A DNA stretch of 64,000 bases from Luidia sarsii (taxonomy: Eukaryota > Echinodermata > Asteroidea > Paxillosida > Luidiidae), in NCBI GenBank assembly GCA_949987565.1, contig OX465117.1, positions 644,776 through 708,775 on the forward strand, given 5' to 3'. The notes under the pieces are model-generated. The model saw nothing but the letters and a program-made list of their open reading frames with translations. It had not been told where the DNA came from and did no database searches. How positions within the stretch are numbered: position 1 is the stretch's first letter; each line of letters begins with the position of its first letter. Positions 24,251 to 40,319 of this stretch are shown here, in pieces. Position numbers and translations under genes: made by a program.

Positions 24251-24502
24251 TGTGACCCGGCACAACGACATGAGGAATATCCCACCAAAACACTTTATAA
24301 GTAAACAACGCCTGAAGTTACATTATCTTCACATTTCGATTTCAAATCAATTTTCTTTTGTTTGTATTCTCGGAAAACGTAAGTATTACAGGATATTTTA
24401 TTTTGATATCATTAGAAAGGTAGTGGTATACTCTTTCACATCATTAGAAAACCTCAAAATCTCAAAAGTGGGTTATTCCTCATTATGCTGTGCCGGGTCA
24501 CA
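24251..24502. mobile_element. MITE family, copy 3
   Basis: Ends are intact and the orientation is opposite to copies 1 and 2 (CATGAGGAATATCCC comes first). Internal TTTTGATATCATTAGAAAGG is retained. Confidence 0.8.
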
Positions 24503-24869
24503 TGTCAGATGTCAGGCGGTTTATTTCTGGTGGTGAACTGTGATGAAGATCACAACACACATTATGTTACTGGGAACCGAAAATGAAATCTTGAGAATGA
24601 TATTCAGTCATGCAGCAACTCTAATCCACACGATTGAAAGCAGTGCAAAAACTAGAACCACAATCCTTATTGAGGAAAAAAATACTTTTGCATTTTGAAG
24701 ATGCAGGACATTTGGTTTCTGGAAATAAATAAGTACTGCCTTAAGTTACAATTAAGATGAGTATTGGGTTCATTTAAAGCTTAAACTACCATTTCGCTGA
24801 GAACTACATTTCGGCATGTTTTTGACTGTTTATCCTTATAAAGAATGATTCTGGAACTTTGAATGTAAG

Positions 24870-24990
24870 AATTACGTTCAAAGAATGGGTGCTCTACCAT
24901 CTGAGCTAGCCATCTATTAGTAAGGGCTTTTCCTAAATAGCTATCATTGTTGGGCAACACGCGCCAGTTAGATGATATTTGCAATAAGTA
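24870..24990 (-). repeat. tRNA-derived SINE fragment
   Basis: The minus strand has TAGCTCAGATGGTAGAGCA (an A-box match). Across the repeat lies CGCGCCAGTTAGAT, a word shared with the 49.86- and 23.14-kb fragments. Confidence 0.5.
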
Positions 24991-25009
24991 ACTGCCGTAC
25001 AATTTCTGG

Positions 25010-26398
25010 AAAAATGATAGACTGAATGATAGACCACTTGTGTGGGTTTGGTTTGCATAGTAGGAGCCTTAGTTCGTAGTCCGTTGCATGGAACACTGCT
25101 GTATCTTAGGTCATCGGGTATTCTAAAACTAAAAGTATTCTAAAAGTAAAACCCACGCAAACATGTCCCTACACGGGGCCCCATAAGGAACCACTCGCTC
25201 GAATAACGCCGCGTCGTCTGCACCGTACCTAATGTCACTTAATTCCGACACTCATGATGCCCCGGACGAAGACACGGAAGCCTTTAATCTAATGGACGGA
25301 CAATGATCAGGGCATAAGCGACTGAATAACGCCGCACCGCGAACAGCGATCGGAAACCTTGTTGCCGTCGGTCGGAACCCTTGAAGGAGAGTTTTGATTT
25401 CTCGCCAGCCACCGCGTCTGGACGAAATCAACTTAGCTCGTCTCTCGGGAATGAGAGGAAGAGACAGCGTGTTTATATCAGATTAACTCGACGTGTCCAT
25501 TCCAGAGTGGTATAGTGCCTTGGACGCTTACTGTCATACTGGACTGAAGGAACAACCCGCGTTAATGTCGCTGTCTTGTTGGCGAACCAGGCAAAACAAA
25601 CTCCAAGTCTAAAGACTCTTAATTACCGATAACCACTTCTTCATTGTATTGACATAGGCACTTAGCGCTGTCTGAACGGAAAACTCTTTCAGATTTCACC
25701 GACGGATTTGAGTAAATTGTTAGGAACAGTATTTTCATAGTGTTCTAAGTCCGATACCTTACTTGATCTCGGAGACCATTCTCAATATGATAAGCTTCTC
25801 GGGTCAGGCACAAGGCAGGAATTTGAGCTAATTAAATGTAGAAGGTTTGCGGTAGCACTACAAATCTTTAGAAACAGAGTGTGAATCTGAGAAGAGTCTC
25901 ACTCTTTTACAAACCCCACTCAGAATATTATATTATGTTTAACATGGTGGACAAACAAACTTTCCACTTGGTACCTCCACCATTCAAACACCTGATTACG
26001 GGCTAAATAACAGGGCAAGTTTAAAATAATGTTCGTTTCCCAATAAACTAACTTTTTGTTCGAAGTCCGAAACTGGAGCAAACTTAAGATCCCACACTCT
26101 GACCTGAACGTTTGCAGCACCGGTGTAGAGAGCCATATATTTCAATCAAAGCAGGACTCTTCTCTTATGTGATTAAGTACCTTCTGAAATCGAAACATTA
26201 GACACGGTACCATTGTTTCAGATTATTCCATTTGTTGTCATTTAAGTCTTCATGCAACGTTTTATAAAGAAAATGCCTTTTACTCGATAAATAAGAGTAC
26301 ACGTCCAATATTAAGTTAGGCTTCACATTTTTAATATTCAATTAAATGCTATCTTGTTTTCGAAGATAATTGATTCATTTGAAGTTAATTCAAAAACT
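25010..26398. other. Unannotated intergenic DNA
   Basis: No supported feature. 25200-25600 is CpG-richer than its surroundings. Confidence 0.4.
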
Positions 26399-26495
26399 GT
26401 TTCAAACTGCTCACTGACTAAAATGATCTGCGATACGTGAATCTCACAAGTTAGAGGGCCTGACGTTTCGATCCTAGCAGGACCTTTCTCAAATA
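26399..26495 (-). mobile_element. Family 1 PLE 3' tail and motif, 5'-truncated
   Basis: Tail CAAACTGCTCACTGACTAAA leads to an intact GAAACGTCAGGC, stem II and TTGAGAA at 26458-26494. The copy then ends abruptly in AAATAATAAT, removing the upstream strand of stem I. Confidence 0.6.
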
Positions 26496-27481
26496 ATAAT
26501 CAATGTACAGTTATCATTGTGACAGATTTCTTTAATCAATTTAAATGAACGTTTTCAAATAACAATGTTCCCTAAAACAAAGATTATTCGACTTTTCGGA
26601 AAACTGAAAAGGAAAATGGCGATGAAACATTTTCGCATCATGTCATGTGTGACCCGGTTCGAATCTGAACCGAAAATCCAGCCATTACTTGGACATCGTC
26701 CCTCGAGTCTAAGTTTAAGTCTCTGAGCATGTGACAGCGTGACTCGATTTGAGCTTGGTCCGAATCTGGGATCATACAAGATTCTCTCTGGTGAATAATT
26801 CACGCTTCGCTGCATAATCACAGGATCTCGTATAAGCCACGTTACATGCAAGCACTTGATTGCAATAAAGGTGTATATTGTGCGGATTTGGTCTGCAGAG
26901 AATGACGTTGGATCTTGTCTGGAAGTGCATTTGCACCCTGTGGGGCTACGGGGTGAAAAATGGCGTGGAAAAAACCCAGGACAGGGAATCTATGGGTCTC
27001 TCTCGAGGACCATAGGCTTCTGTGGATGTCGTCGACTTGTTTGGGGGGCAGGTTGAGAATTAGGCCAGGATTGAGAGTGATGTGGAGCATCAATAAGCTG
27101 ATCATGAAGTGATTTAGCCAGCAGATTTTCAAGACTCGGACACTAAATCACTCCCTTGCTCTGTAAGAAAATTAAACCAAACATTAAGGGGAAATAACTG
27201 AAAAAAGCATAGAAAATTGTGACTAAGTTTTTACAGTGGCAGAATGTAAACCTGTTTTTAATGATTAAAGGTACATTTTTTCCCCTTCGTGATATGGGAG
27301 TTTCGTTTCCATGTTTCCATTTGCATCGGAAATGTAAATCAGGATATGATTGCAGGAAAATAACGGTTAATAATGGTTTCATTTAAAAAAAACTTGCAAT
27401 CTCAGCCAGAAACACAATACAGTTATGAAACCAAACAATTTAATTGAATGTCGATTTTGTTTAATAAATTCATGCCGGATA

Positions 27482-27876
27482 GGTTAGGATAGGATAGGAT
27501 AGCATAGGATAGGATAGGATGGGATGGGATGGGATGGGATGGGATGGGATGGGATGGGATGGGATGGGATGGGATGGGATGGGATGGGATGGGATGGGAT
27601 GGGATGGGATGGGATGGGATGGGATGAGATGGGATGGGATGGGATGGGATGGGATGGGATGGGATGGGATGGGATGGGATGGGATGGGATGGGATGGGAT
27701 GGGATGGGATGGGATGGGATGGGATGGGATGGGATGGGATGGGATGGGATGGGATGGGATGGGATGGGATGGGATGGGATGGGATGGGATGGGATGGGAT
27801 GGGATGGGATGGGATGGAATAGGATAGGATAGGATATGATAGGATAGGATAGGATAGCATAGGATAGGATAGGATA
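27482..27876. repeat. (GGATG)n array with matching GGATA flanks
   Basis: A GGATG core (about 27517-27815, one GAGAT variant) is flanked on both sides by GGATA units. Both flanks contain the same AGGATAGCATAGGATAGG variant. Confidence 0.95.
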
Positions 27877-28249
27877 TTGTGTGCTTTAAAAAACCAGGTG
27901 ATAAGAACCTTTTATCGTGTACTTTGCTCTTTAAGAAGCTCTACAATGTTTCACTATGGATGGAAAGTAAGTGAAATTGAGACCCTTAACAAGGTGCCGC
28001 CCAAATGGCGAGGGGTGTTCCAACCTTCTTTTGATCGTCCAGGGAAATCCAGGCGCCTTCAGCCCAGTAAAGTCCACATCACTTCAGAAAATAGCTTCAC
28101 GCGCCCCTCACACAGTAAGAGCGAGTTCCCTGTCACCCGATAGTACATCAGAGAGGTGGGCGGAAACACGATTTCACCGTTGCGTTCCACCGACACGTCA
28201 CGGTATTATCTTACCCGAGAGCTCTAGTCATCCGATATCGCTGGGCGCC

Positions 28250-28710
28250 ATTAGAGATGTCTGGTACCCAATACCACCCTGGGGACTTCCCGCGTCTTTA
28301 TGTGCGTATACCTGTCTAAAGGACTTCTAGAGCAATACGGCCACGTGTATTACAGTCAAGTATTGCCTATGATCTAGCCATATAGACAGTGCACTTTGTC
28401 TGGCACCAAATGTCAAACTGTTGATTATAAGCGCTTACACTGTATTGCAGCACACATTTCTAACGTCTAAAGTATGTCTATATAGTACCCAACATCACAG
28501 CACGAGTTTGTAACGTCTTAATGCTACCGTAACTCGTGCATAGCACCATGTGTCTGGTACCAATACAATATAGTGGGTGTCTTTAAAAGAAAGAAGATGT
28601 GTATCGTATCATGTATGCCTGGTATCCAATATCACACTCAAGTATTCTGGCCAGTTTCAGGGTATTGAAGAACCACATTTCACGGGTACCCAATATTGCA
28701 CTGGGGACAA
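28250..28710. repeat. Degenerate repeated word TGGTACCCAATA
   Basis: Variants occur near 28262 (TGGTACCCAATACCAC), 28401, 28554, 28620 (TGGTATCCAATATCACACT) and 28684 (GGGTACCCAATATTGCACTG). Spacing runs from about 65 to 150 bp. This looks like an old tandem array or clustered short insertions. Confidence 0.45.
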
Positions 28711-29599
28711 GGTAATGGAAGTCATGTTTCAGGGGAATTCCACCGTTTGATTTCTTCTTAGCTTTCCGTATCTTACTTGTGCATCGAGGTTTTTAACTTA
28801 AAGATGGCTGCTAGAAGTAAGCATAAGGATATTGAACGCTACACAAAGGGTACTTTTTTACTGGAAATCGTCAGTGCGCAGAAACTGATGACGTCAACCC
28901 CGTGCATTCGGTAGTTGGACCTGGCGTGGGCCTCTTGCGTAGAATGTAACACGCGACCGCTCGCTGGGTCGCAGCAAAGTCCTGATGCTCGCACCAGGCG
29001 CCTCCAAGACACTCGGCACCGTCGAACGACGCGCCGGCCCCGCGCAGATGCGCAGCCGAGATCGCGTGACGGAAATCCACCCACCCGGGTGTGGGCGAAT
29101 GGAGAAGAAAGGAAGAGAGTGGTGAGAAAGACGTAGGCAGAGACAGTGCCTGTGAGGCCGAGGAGAATGAAAGACAGACAAGCAGAGAGGCAGAGACCAT
29201 AATTGAAAGAGAAGGAGAAATAAAGAGACTGACAGATATATATTTTATACACAAAGTACTGTGAGAGATACACGAAAGATAATTGAGAGACAAGCAAGAG
29301 CAGAAAGATGAATAGAAACTCGGGGAAAGACACGAATTGACAGGGGAGACGCCTTGACAAAGAGATAGAAAGACAGGGAAAGAAAGATAGAGGGAAGGAA
29401 ATTGAAAGAAAGAGAGTGGGATAAATTATACAGGCAGAGACAGAGACAGGCAGAGTTAGTAAAACAGAGAATAGAGTTTTAGGTATATAAAGAGCTAGAA
29501 GGGAAAATAGACACAGAGAGAAAGATATATAAAGAGAAACCGAGAAAAAAGGGAAGATACATCTTTGTAGCGAAAGACTGAACGAGGAGTGACAGAGTA

Positions 29600-29885
29600 A
29601 GAGATGGAGAGAGACACACAGTGAGACATTGAGAGAGACACACAGTGAGACATGGAGAGAGACACACAGTGAGACATGGAGAGAGACACACAGTGAGACA
29701 TTGAGAGAGACACACAGTGAGACATGGAGAGAGACACACAGTGAGACATGGAGAGAGACACACAGTGAGACATGGAGAGAGACACACACTGAGCAAGGAG
29801 AGAGACACACAGTGAGACATGGAGAGAGACACACAGTGAGACATGGAGAAAGACACACAGTGAGACATGGAGAGAGGCAGAGACA
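29600..29885. repeat. 24-bp minisatellite in purine-rich DNA
   Basis: Twelve or so units built on GAGAGAGACACACAGTGAGA. Surrounding sequence from 29100 is also GA-rich. The eight-residue protein repeat in the plus frame is a by-product. Confidence 0.9.
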
Positions 29886-30295
29886 CAGAGCGATGGACAC
29901 AGTGAGATGAAGTAGAACGATGAAGCTCTTTCGATGCGGCCAAACGCCAATGCAAACGCGTTGGGCAAATATCGAACGTCGCCAACTGCACAACACCCAC
30001 GTGTAACACTGCCTTCTTTAGCTGCCTACAATTTAGCCAAACTGTCATGGACTCCAACATCCGGGTCAGTAGCAGCCCTCCCTGCTGTATCAATTAATTA
30101 AAGATTGTGGGCGTTGTTTTGACGTATAAACAGGTTTGAAATGCAAAGGTTACGTGGTGAAATTCATCCAGTATAACTGAGCTGCTGTAGCCATTTTCGA
30201 CCCATACCTAATGGAGAGTGCAAGTCTAGATTGATCCATCCAAACACGTAGGAGTCGCCCTTGGGAATCTGGATTGATAGTAGAAATAGTAGAAA

Positions 30296-30547
30296 TGTGA
30301 CCCGGCACAGCAACTTGAGGAATATCCCACCAAAACACTTTTTGAGTAAACATCGCCTTAAGTCAAAGTATCTTCTCAATTCGATTAAAAATTATTATTT
30401 TTATTTTTTGTTTTTTTTCGTAAAGTTAATGTATTGGAGGAAATTTTGATATCATTTGAAAGCTAATGGTACACTCTTTCACAACATTAGAACATCTCAA
30501 AATCTCAAAAGTGGGGGTTATTCCTCATTATGATGTGCCGGGTCACA
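30296..30547. mobile_element. MITE family, copy 4
   Basis: Same ends and order as copy 3. AA flanks each side. Confidence 0.8.
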
Positions 30548-31929
30548 AATATACAACTCATGTTGACATTGGTCTATATGGGATTCGTATTTCAGGAAGC
30601 ACGACTTGCTCATGGATATGGGCTGCATTCAGGAACACATGCCTTAGCATTTGAGGTAGTTTCCCTAGGCGAAGTGAAGGACAAGGAATAACTGCATGTT
30701 GTGCAGCTATTGAATAAATTCCACAGAATAACAATCTAAAAAAAAGTTAGCACGATCGTTCATCAAATTACCTATCAGAAAGGAGTTTTGTCGGATGCCT
30801 CTTTTCAAAAGGACAATTTCTAAAGGTCTAGCGGTTCGGTCTGATCAGAGGGGGGTCTAATTACGATCAGAATTTCAGGCTTTCTAGATTCCAAAGCTTT
30901 GCATATGTTTGGCCAGCTAATAATTTTCCATGAATTTATAATAATTTGAAATCGGAATGATTAACGGTGAAACAAATAGAACACACTGCTGTGCCAAAAT
31001 AAAAACCCACGGGAAAGTCAACATCTATATGTTTCCATAGTGAGTGATGTTAAATATGTTTAAATGTGAACGAAATTTACCGATGAGAAAAAAAACTACA
31101 TTGTACAAGCTCTGAGAAAATTTCAGAAATAGTGATATTAAATTGGGTCGTTTTGCACAGCATAAATAAGGACACATATTTTTATATCGTTCGACACTAG
31201 CACCATTGTTTGCCCAGTCTCTGTAAAAGCAATCCATCACATTAATTTATGAAGGATTTGCTTTTTTTTAGCGCGTCATTAAACTAATATTTGCGTCATC
31301 AAAATACTAAAATTCGCTTGTCAAGAATTTGAAGTGACGTAAGATTATGTATAAAAGCAAATTTAATGAAAATTGTCTACCGTCTACGAGAAAGAAAATT
31401 GTAATAAAATCAATCATTACGGTCAGTATCTCAGAAACAGCAGACCCATTGATGACAAACGTCCTGTCAAAAATGTGCCAAGCAATTTGCCAACCTCGCT
31501 CGGTTTGCGAAGGTAAACGTGATTATACTTTCAGTAGGAAAAAAAGGCGCGAACGGGACGCTTAACAACATCATTAAAATTCACAATGCCAACAGCCACT
31601 GTGTCCATCATGCCGCCGAAATTATTTAAAGATAAGACGACAAGCATCCTTGACGAAGAAAAAAAGAAGGAGGTGAGAAGCGAACAGGGTTATTTCGAGG
31701 TGATTTATTATTAATTAGAGACTGCAATGATATCCGACTGCTCATGCAGTACAAGGCCATTCCACCGGCTTGCAGGAAACCCAATGCTACCTACACTATA
31801 CGCGTGGACAATTAGTGAATATTGATTGTGAATGGTGTGAGACGAAATCTGTTCAATTCTTGCTGTTGCCCTTGGTATTGTGTCAGTTCTTGTTCCTTAA
31901 ATTAACATTGATATAGTCTTGATTTTGTT
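30548..31929. other. Unannotated intergenic DNA
   Basis: Only short chance frames are present. No repeat family recognised. Confidence 0.4.
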
Positions 31930-32530
31930 GTCGCATTTTTTTTCTCCTTCTTCTCCTCCCCACTACTCTAAATATTCTTCCTCCTCCTCCTTCTCCTATT
32001 CTCCCTCGTCTACTTCTTCCTCCTCTCTTCTTCTTCATCTTCTTCCTCCATCTGTCCCTTTTCGTCTTTATCTTCCCCCTCCTTCTCCTCCTCCTTCTCC
32101 TCCTTCATTTCCTCCTCTTGCTCTTCTTCTTCTTCCTCATCCCCCACTCTATAATTTATATTCTTGTTCTTCGTCCTTCGATTCTTCCTTTTCTTCCTTT
32201 TCCTCCTCTTCCTTTTCCTCACCCCTACTCCTCTATATATTCTCCTTACTCCCCCTCTTCTTCCTCCCCCTATTTTTCTTTCACTTTTTCTTTTTCTTCT
32301 TCTTCTTTTTGTTCTTCTTCAACTTGTTCTTGTCCTTTTTTTCTTCTTCTTTAGCTTGTTCGCATATTTTGCGAAAAAGCCTTCCTTTTTGTTCCTTTTT
32401 TTCTTTGAATACTCTCTTCGTCTTCTTTGGCTTTTCCACCGCTACAGCTTGCTAAAACAAACATGCTTTTTCTTTTGATTTTTTATTCAGTTTCCTCTTC
32501 TTCTTCTTTGTCTACTTTTTCTTGGGCCGA
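31930..32530. repeat. Long pyrimidine-rich tract
   Basis: Irregular CTT/CTC/CCT on the plus strand for about 600 bp. No gene. Confidence 0.85.
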
Positions 32531-32616
32531 TTCTTCTACGCTTGAAATCTAGAGAACCACACAAGATCCTTCAGCCAAACATCACACACTCAACACACGG
32601 TGTACTCTTGTAATGT

Positions 32617-32618
32617 AA

Positions 32619-32649
<31 letters not shown>

Positions 32650-32805
32650 CTTCTTCTGCTTCTTTTTTTTCTTCTTCTTCTTCTTCTTCTTCTGCTTCTT
32701 TTTCTTCTTCTTCTTCTTCTTCTTCTTCTTCTTCTTCTTCTTTTTCTTCTTCTTCTGCTTCTTCTTTTTCTGCTTCTTCTTCTTCTTCTACTGCTTCTTC
32801 TTCTG

Positions 32806-32836
<31 letters not shown>

Positions 32837-32885
32837 TTTTTCTTATTCTCCATCTCCTTCTTCCTCTCCTTCTCTACCTTTTGTT
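32617..32885. repeat. (CTT)n array with CTG interruptions
   Basis: Trinucleotide repeat with occasional TGCTTC variants. Confidence 0.9.
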
Positions 32886-33334
32886 CTTTCTTTGAATACT
32901 CTCTGTATGGAACGACCCCCATTTAATCATCCGGAACGACAGCATTGGCGCAGCTAATGGTCGCATTTGTCACGAATCCTTGCTGATGATTTGTCAGCTC
33001 TGTGAGTGATACTATCTACGCAGTGGGCGGCAAATTGGCCTCCGTGTGAGACCTCGATATCACAGTAAAAGATAGCGCGACCCACGCCTGTCTCAAGGAA
33101 AATATTCAGCCCAGTGCTAATGGCCATAATCCTTCTTTCGAGTGTAAGCTATCATAATCCTGTGTCAAAAAGCAGCTTAAATTGGACTTTTCACTAAGCG
33201 TAAAAGCGTTCTTTGTATAACAACAACATGCTAGTTGATTAAACGCCTACGCCCATGGTAAGCCGTAAGAGATTGCTTGCTGATTAATGAATGATTGTAA
33301 GTCACAGTGACGAGACGGGTACCACAGCCAGACT

Positions 33335-33515
33335 CAAAGCCAGAGACAGAGATGAAGACAAACAGACAGAGACAGACAGACAGAGAGGAGACGGAGGCAC
33401 AGACAGAGAAAGAGGCAAATTGAAAACAGGAACTTACAGAGAAAAGGACAAGGGTAGGGCATATGAAGACAGAAAACGAGACAGAGTGAGACAGGGAGAA
33501 GGAGAGAGAGATCTG
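33335..33515. repeat. GACA/GAGA purine-rich tract
   Basis: Irregular AGACAGA words. No gene. Confidence 0.7.
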
Positions 33516-34077
33516 TGCAATTCTGAGCGATCAATTGGAGGATGTCTTCCCCTTGCACCATCGTCGAAAGCTGTCTGACTGAGGGGCCGTACGAGAAATC
33601 ACCCGGGTGATCTACCTCCTTCGGTCACGCCTGGTTTTCTGTTGTTGCGGTCTTAGGGAAATCATTTTTTTTTCGACCCGAGGCTCCGTGAAGCTTTCTA
33701 GGAAAATGGGACAGAGATGGAGACAGCATGGGGCACGAATGGGGGTAAAACCAAGACAAGTCACGAGCAAGTTGTAGCATTGGCAAGACATAAAGATATA
33801 AAGGGGCATACGCATACGAAAACCTTCGCCACATGGGGATCTACTTTTCTGTAGGCGATATCAGCTTGGCAGACAATTTAATCTGAGCAGGATCTTAACA
33901 TTAGATACCGACATTTTTAAGATGTTTGTGGAAAGATCATTCAGAAATCCAAACATCCCATCGAGATTCAAGCACGACTTTTCGTCGAAAGACACATTCA
34001 ATTATTTGATTTGCCTTTGAAAACTTCACGATCTTGAAACCTTTAATAAAGATGTATCGGTGAAGTTAATACAAGAA

Positions 34078-34235
34078 CTGTTGCAAACTGCTCACTGACT
34101 AAAATGACCCGCAATACATGAATATCAAAAGTTTGAGAGCCTGAGTGACAATTTGATCCTAGCAGGACCTTTCTCTTTGCCTTTGAGAAAGGTTCTGCTA
34201 GGATCGAAACGTTAGGCCCCCTAACTTTTGAGAAG
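34078..34235. mobile_element. Family 1 head-to-head inverted pair
   Basis: A minus motif (34139-34177) with a damaged GAAAC region is followed two bases later by a plus motif (34179-34217). The plus motif has GCCT, TTGAGAA, GGTTCT/AGGATC, GAAAC, GTT and AGGC. Outward flanks CTCAAAAGTT/AACTTTTGAG match on both sides. Confidence 0.65.
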
Positions 34236-35207
34236 GTGTATCGAAGTTAATGCATTCTATTATAGGCATTTTTTGATATAGGGAACAACCGGCTATGTAA
34301 ATGATGGAGATATTTACTTTGTAAACTTCTTGGTAAAAATGCGTTGGGAAAATATTTTGCCTAACACATGGGTTCGTATTATCAGAAATTAAGTTCATTG
34401 TAAACACAACCTAACGATTTTGACCGATGACATAAATAGTCAAATTTTGGACCTAAGTTGGTGTAACTATTTTAAAGATATTCTTTATATTTACTACAAT
34501 TTATGAGTATGTTTCACAAGTTTTATATCGGACAACCTATACAATATTACATACAATTTGGAGTTGAATTCGTTTTGCTGCCAATTTAATCTCCCTCTGC
34601 CGGATTTCTTGAGTAAAACGATTGAACAAAGCCACAAACAAAATCTAGTCTACATTTTTTTCTCAACAAACGTCCTCCGTATGCCAATTTTGTTTTCTAA
34701 AATATCCGTAAAATTCCCTGTATACAGTGGAGACACCTCCATGGTATGTAAACAATGATGTAAACAAAAATATGCATGTGTGGCAAACTTGTCTGAACAC
34801 TTGGTGATATTTGTCCTCATTGAACATCTGACACTTGCGACCCGATCTGCAGCGACATAACTAATCTGATTTCATGGCCTATTGCTCGCACACGGTGAAT
34901 CCCCAACATCAACAGAACGCCAGCCAGTTGAACGATCGAAGTGACATACACGCTCATGCGGGTGAATGCATCAACCCGCGAGTCAGATTATCAGTGGAAT
35001 TACAGCCTGGAGTAGAGGCCAAGCGTGTCGTGCACTGATGGGTATTGACTATAAGTTAGCAAGCCACTCCATCACGCGTAGTAGACTTCTTTCGAGTCGT
35101 CTTGTCATTTGATAAGAAATGTACTCAAACAGATGGCAATGAGCGATCGTGCATGCTTTTTACAACGGTATAGAGACTCATAAAGTGTACGAACGGAAGA
35201 AGGGGGA

Positions 35208-35210
35208 GAT

Positions 35211-35297
<87 letters not shown>

Positions 35298-35702
35298 ACA
35301 GAGAGAGAGAGTGAGAGAGAGGGAGATGGAAAGGGAGAGAGGGGGAAAGGTATATAGGGGAGGGAGGGAGAGGGGGCGATAGGGAGAGAGGCGAGATAGG
35401 AAGAGGGCGAGAGAGGAAGAGGGCGAGAGATGGAGTGATGAGATAAAGGGAGGGAGGGGTAGAGAGCAAGGGAGTGGGAGAAGGAGATAGAGAGATGGAC
35501 AGAGAGAGAAAGAGGGAGACAGATCGATAGATAGAGAGAGACAAAGAGCGAGAGGGAGACAGAGATGGAAAGTGGGAAAGGGAGAGAGAGAGAGGGGGAG
35601 GTAGAGAGAGTGAGAGATAGGGAGAGAGGGAGAGGGGGTTAGAGAGAGGGAGAGAGAGAGGTTGAGAGAGAAAAGGTGAGAGAGAGGGGAGAGAGATAGA
35701 TA
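35208..35702. repeat. (GA)n microsatellite with long GA-rich extension
   Basis: 35211-35293 is almost pure GA. The next 400 bp stay GA/GGGA-rich. Confidence 0.95.
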
Positions 35703-35930
35703 GGTTTGAAAAAACGGTAATGAAAACTGACGGTGAACTTTTGAAGGAATTTAAATAAATAATAATGCCAAAGAAACCTTTACTTAGCTTGCTGGATAAG
35801 GTTCGATAAGGCCAGAGTGTAAAACTAAACTCCTGTGTTAGTACAATTGGAACATGACGTCTCTATATCATTCTCTAGACATGAAATTGAATGAATTGGT
35901 TTTCACAGTACTTCCTGGGGTCAGCGTATA

Positions 35931-36393
35931 TGTGACCCGGCACTGCATAATGAGGAATAACCCCCACTCTTGAGATTTTGAGATTTTCTAATGATGTGAA
36001 AGAGTTTACCATTAGCTTTAAAATGATATCAAAATTATTTCCGTATGAACTTTGTTGTAATTAGTACAAGTGGACTTCGCTCGTTCATTTGGTACCACAA
36101 TATAGCAGCGCCATTTTAACTCCTCGAAAGCGGCCATTCAAAAAGGCAGGAACTTTACATTTTCATGAAAACAGTACACAAACACTCCCCGAAATCCTCA
36201 TTTTTTCAACATTTAGAGACGGATTTCGGAAAAATCCTTTGGACATAATATACTCCAATACATTAACTTAAAATTAACACAAATAAAAATGATTTTTTTT
36301 TTACTCGAATTGAGAAGATACTTTGACTTTAGGCGTTGTTTACTGGAAAGGTGTTTTTGTGGGATATTCCTCATGTCGCTGTGCCGGGTCACA
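35931..36393. mobile_element. MITE family, copy 5, long 463-bp form
   Basis: Both ends match the family and are flanked by TA. About 210 bp between roughly 36036 and 36270 are absent from the other six copies. The extra part has no long reading frame. It may be an insertion or a piece of the ancestral element. Confidence 0.75.
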
Positions 36394-39365
<2,972 letters not shown>

Positions 39366-39656
39366 TTACCTAAGGACAAGGACGCCATATCGAATTCGCT
39401 GAGTGTTTCCGAGGACAAGCCAGGGCAAATAATAACCCCGTCAACACAGCGCCATCAATGACTGCATCTCCCCGCAAAAAAGGGATTTCAAAATTTGGGT
39501 CGTTTTCATTTGTCCGGAGGACACATATCCGGGGCAGTAATGAAGTGTTCCTCGCATACTGTATGTGAAAACACAGTTATCGAAGTGGCAACAATAATTG
39601 CATCACACAAAATTGAATGAAATTGAACAACACATGCTAAATATACGGATAGGAGT

Positions 39657-39669
39657 GGAGAGAGAGAGG

Positions 39670-39759
<90 letters not shown>

Positions 39760-39766
39760 GGGGGAG
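39657..39766. repeat. (GA)n followed by (GACA)n microsatellite
   Basis: GA units to about 39717, then GACA units to about 39758, then a G-rich end. Confidence 0.95.
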
Positions 39767-40319
39767 GGGGAGACACAAGATACAATGAGCACAAACCGCG
39801 AAGGTTAAACAATGAAATTGAAAAAAAAATGAAGAAAAATATGCAGAAACAGAACAGAAAAGGCACCCAGATATTCGCCAGTAATATACATGTACACGGC
39901 CAACGGAGCGAAATCAATTTTACGGGTGTGTCTCGGGTGGGTTGCATGCAACCTGCGTGATGTAATTTCAACTCCTCCTCGACAATCCCCCAGTGATTAC
40001 TCCCTCCAATTGGAGTGGGAGACAAACCGTGAGAATAGCCACGCTGCGCATCCCTTGTCTGCAAACGGGTCAAGACCGCAGGGATTCGTTTGATTTTGTC
40101 TTCGGTTTTTCTTGGACTCCCAAACTCACTTCCGTTCCTTCTGTCTACTTCTCTTGAGAGATGTTTCTCTTTCTGTTCGTTTCTCTGTCAATGCTTCCCG
40201 TATCTGTATGTCTGTCAATCTGTCTTTGACTCTTTCCCTGACCGTATCTCTCTGTATATTTCGAATATTATCTATCTGCCTTTCTGTTTCTTTCGGCGTC
40301 ATTATCTTTTCCTGTCTCT

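Noticed and set aside
26645..26660. Eighth MITE end (GTGTGACCCGG)
   Set aside because: Only about 10 bases match and no partner end or interior follows.
28839..29996. 385-codon minus frame, Cys/Leu/Ser-rich
   Set aside because: It runs through the GA-rich tract and the 24-bp minisatellite; sister frames are equally open.
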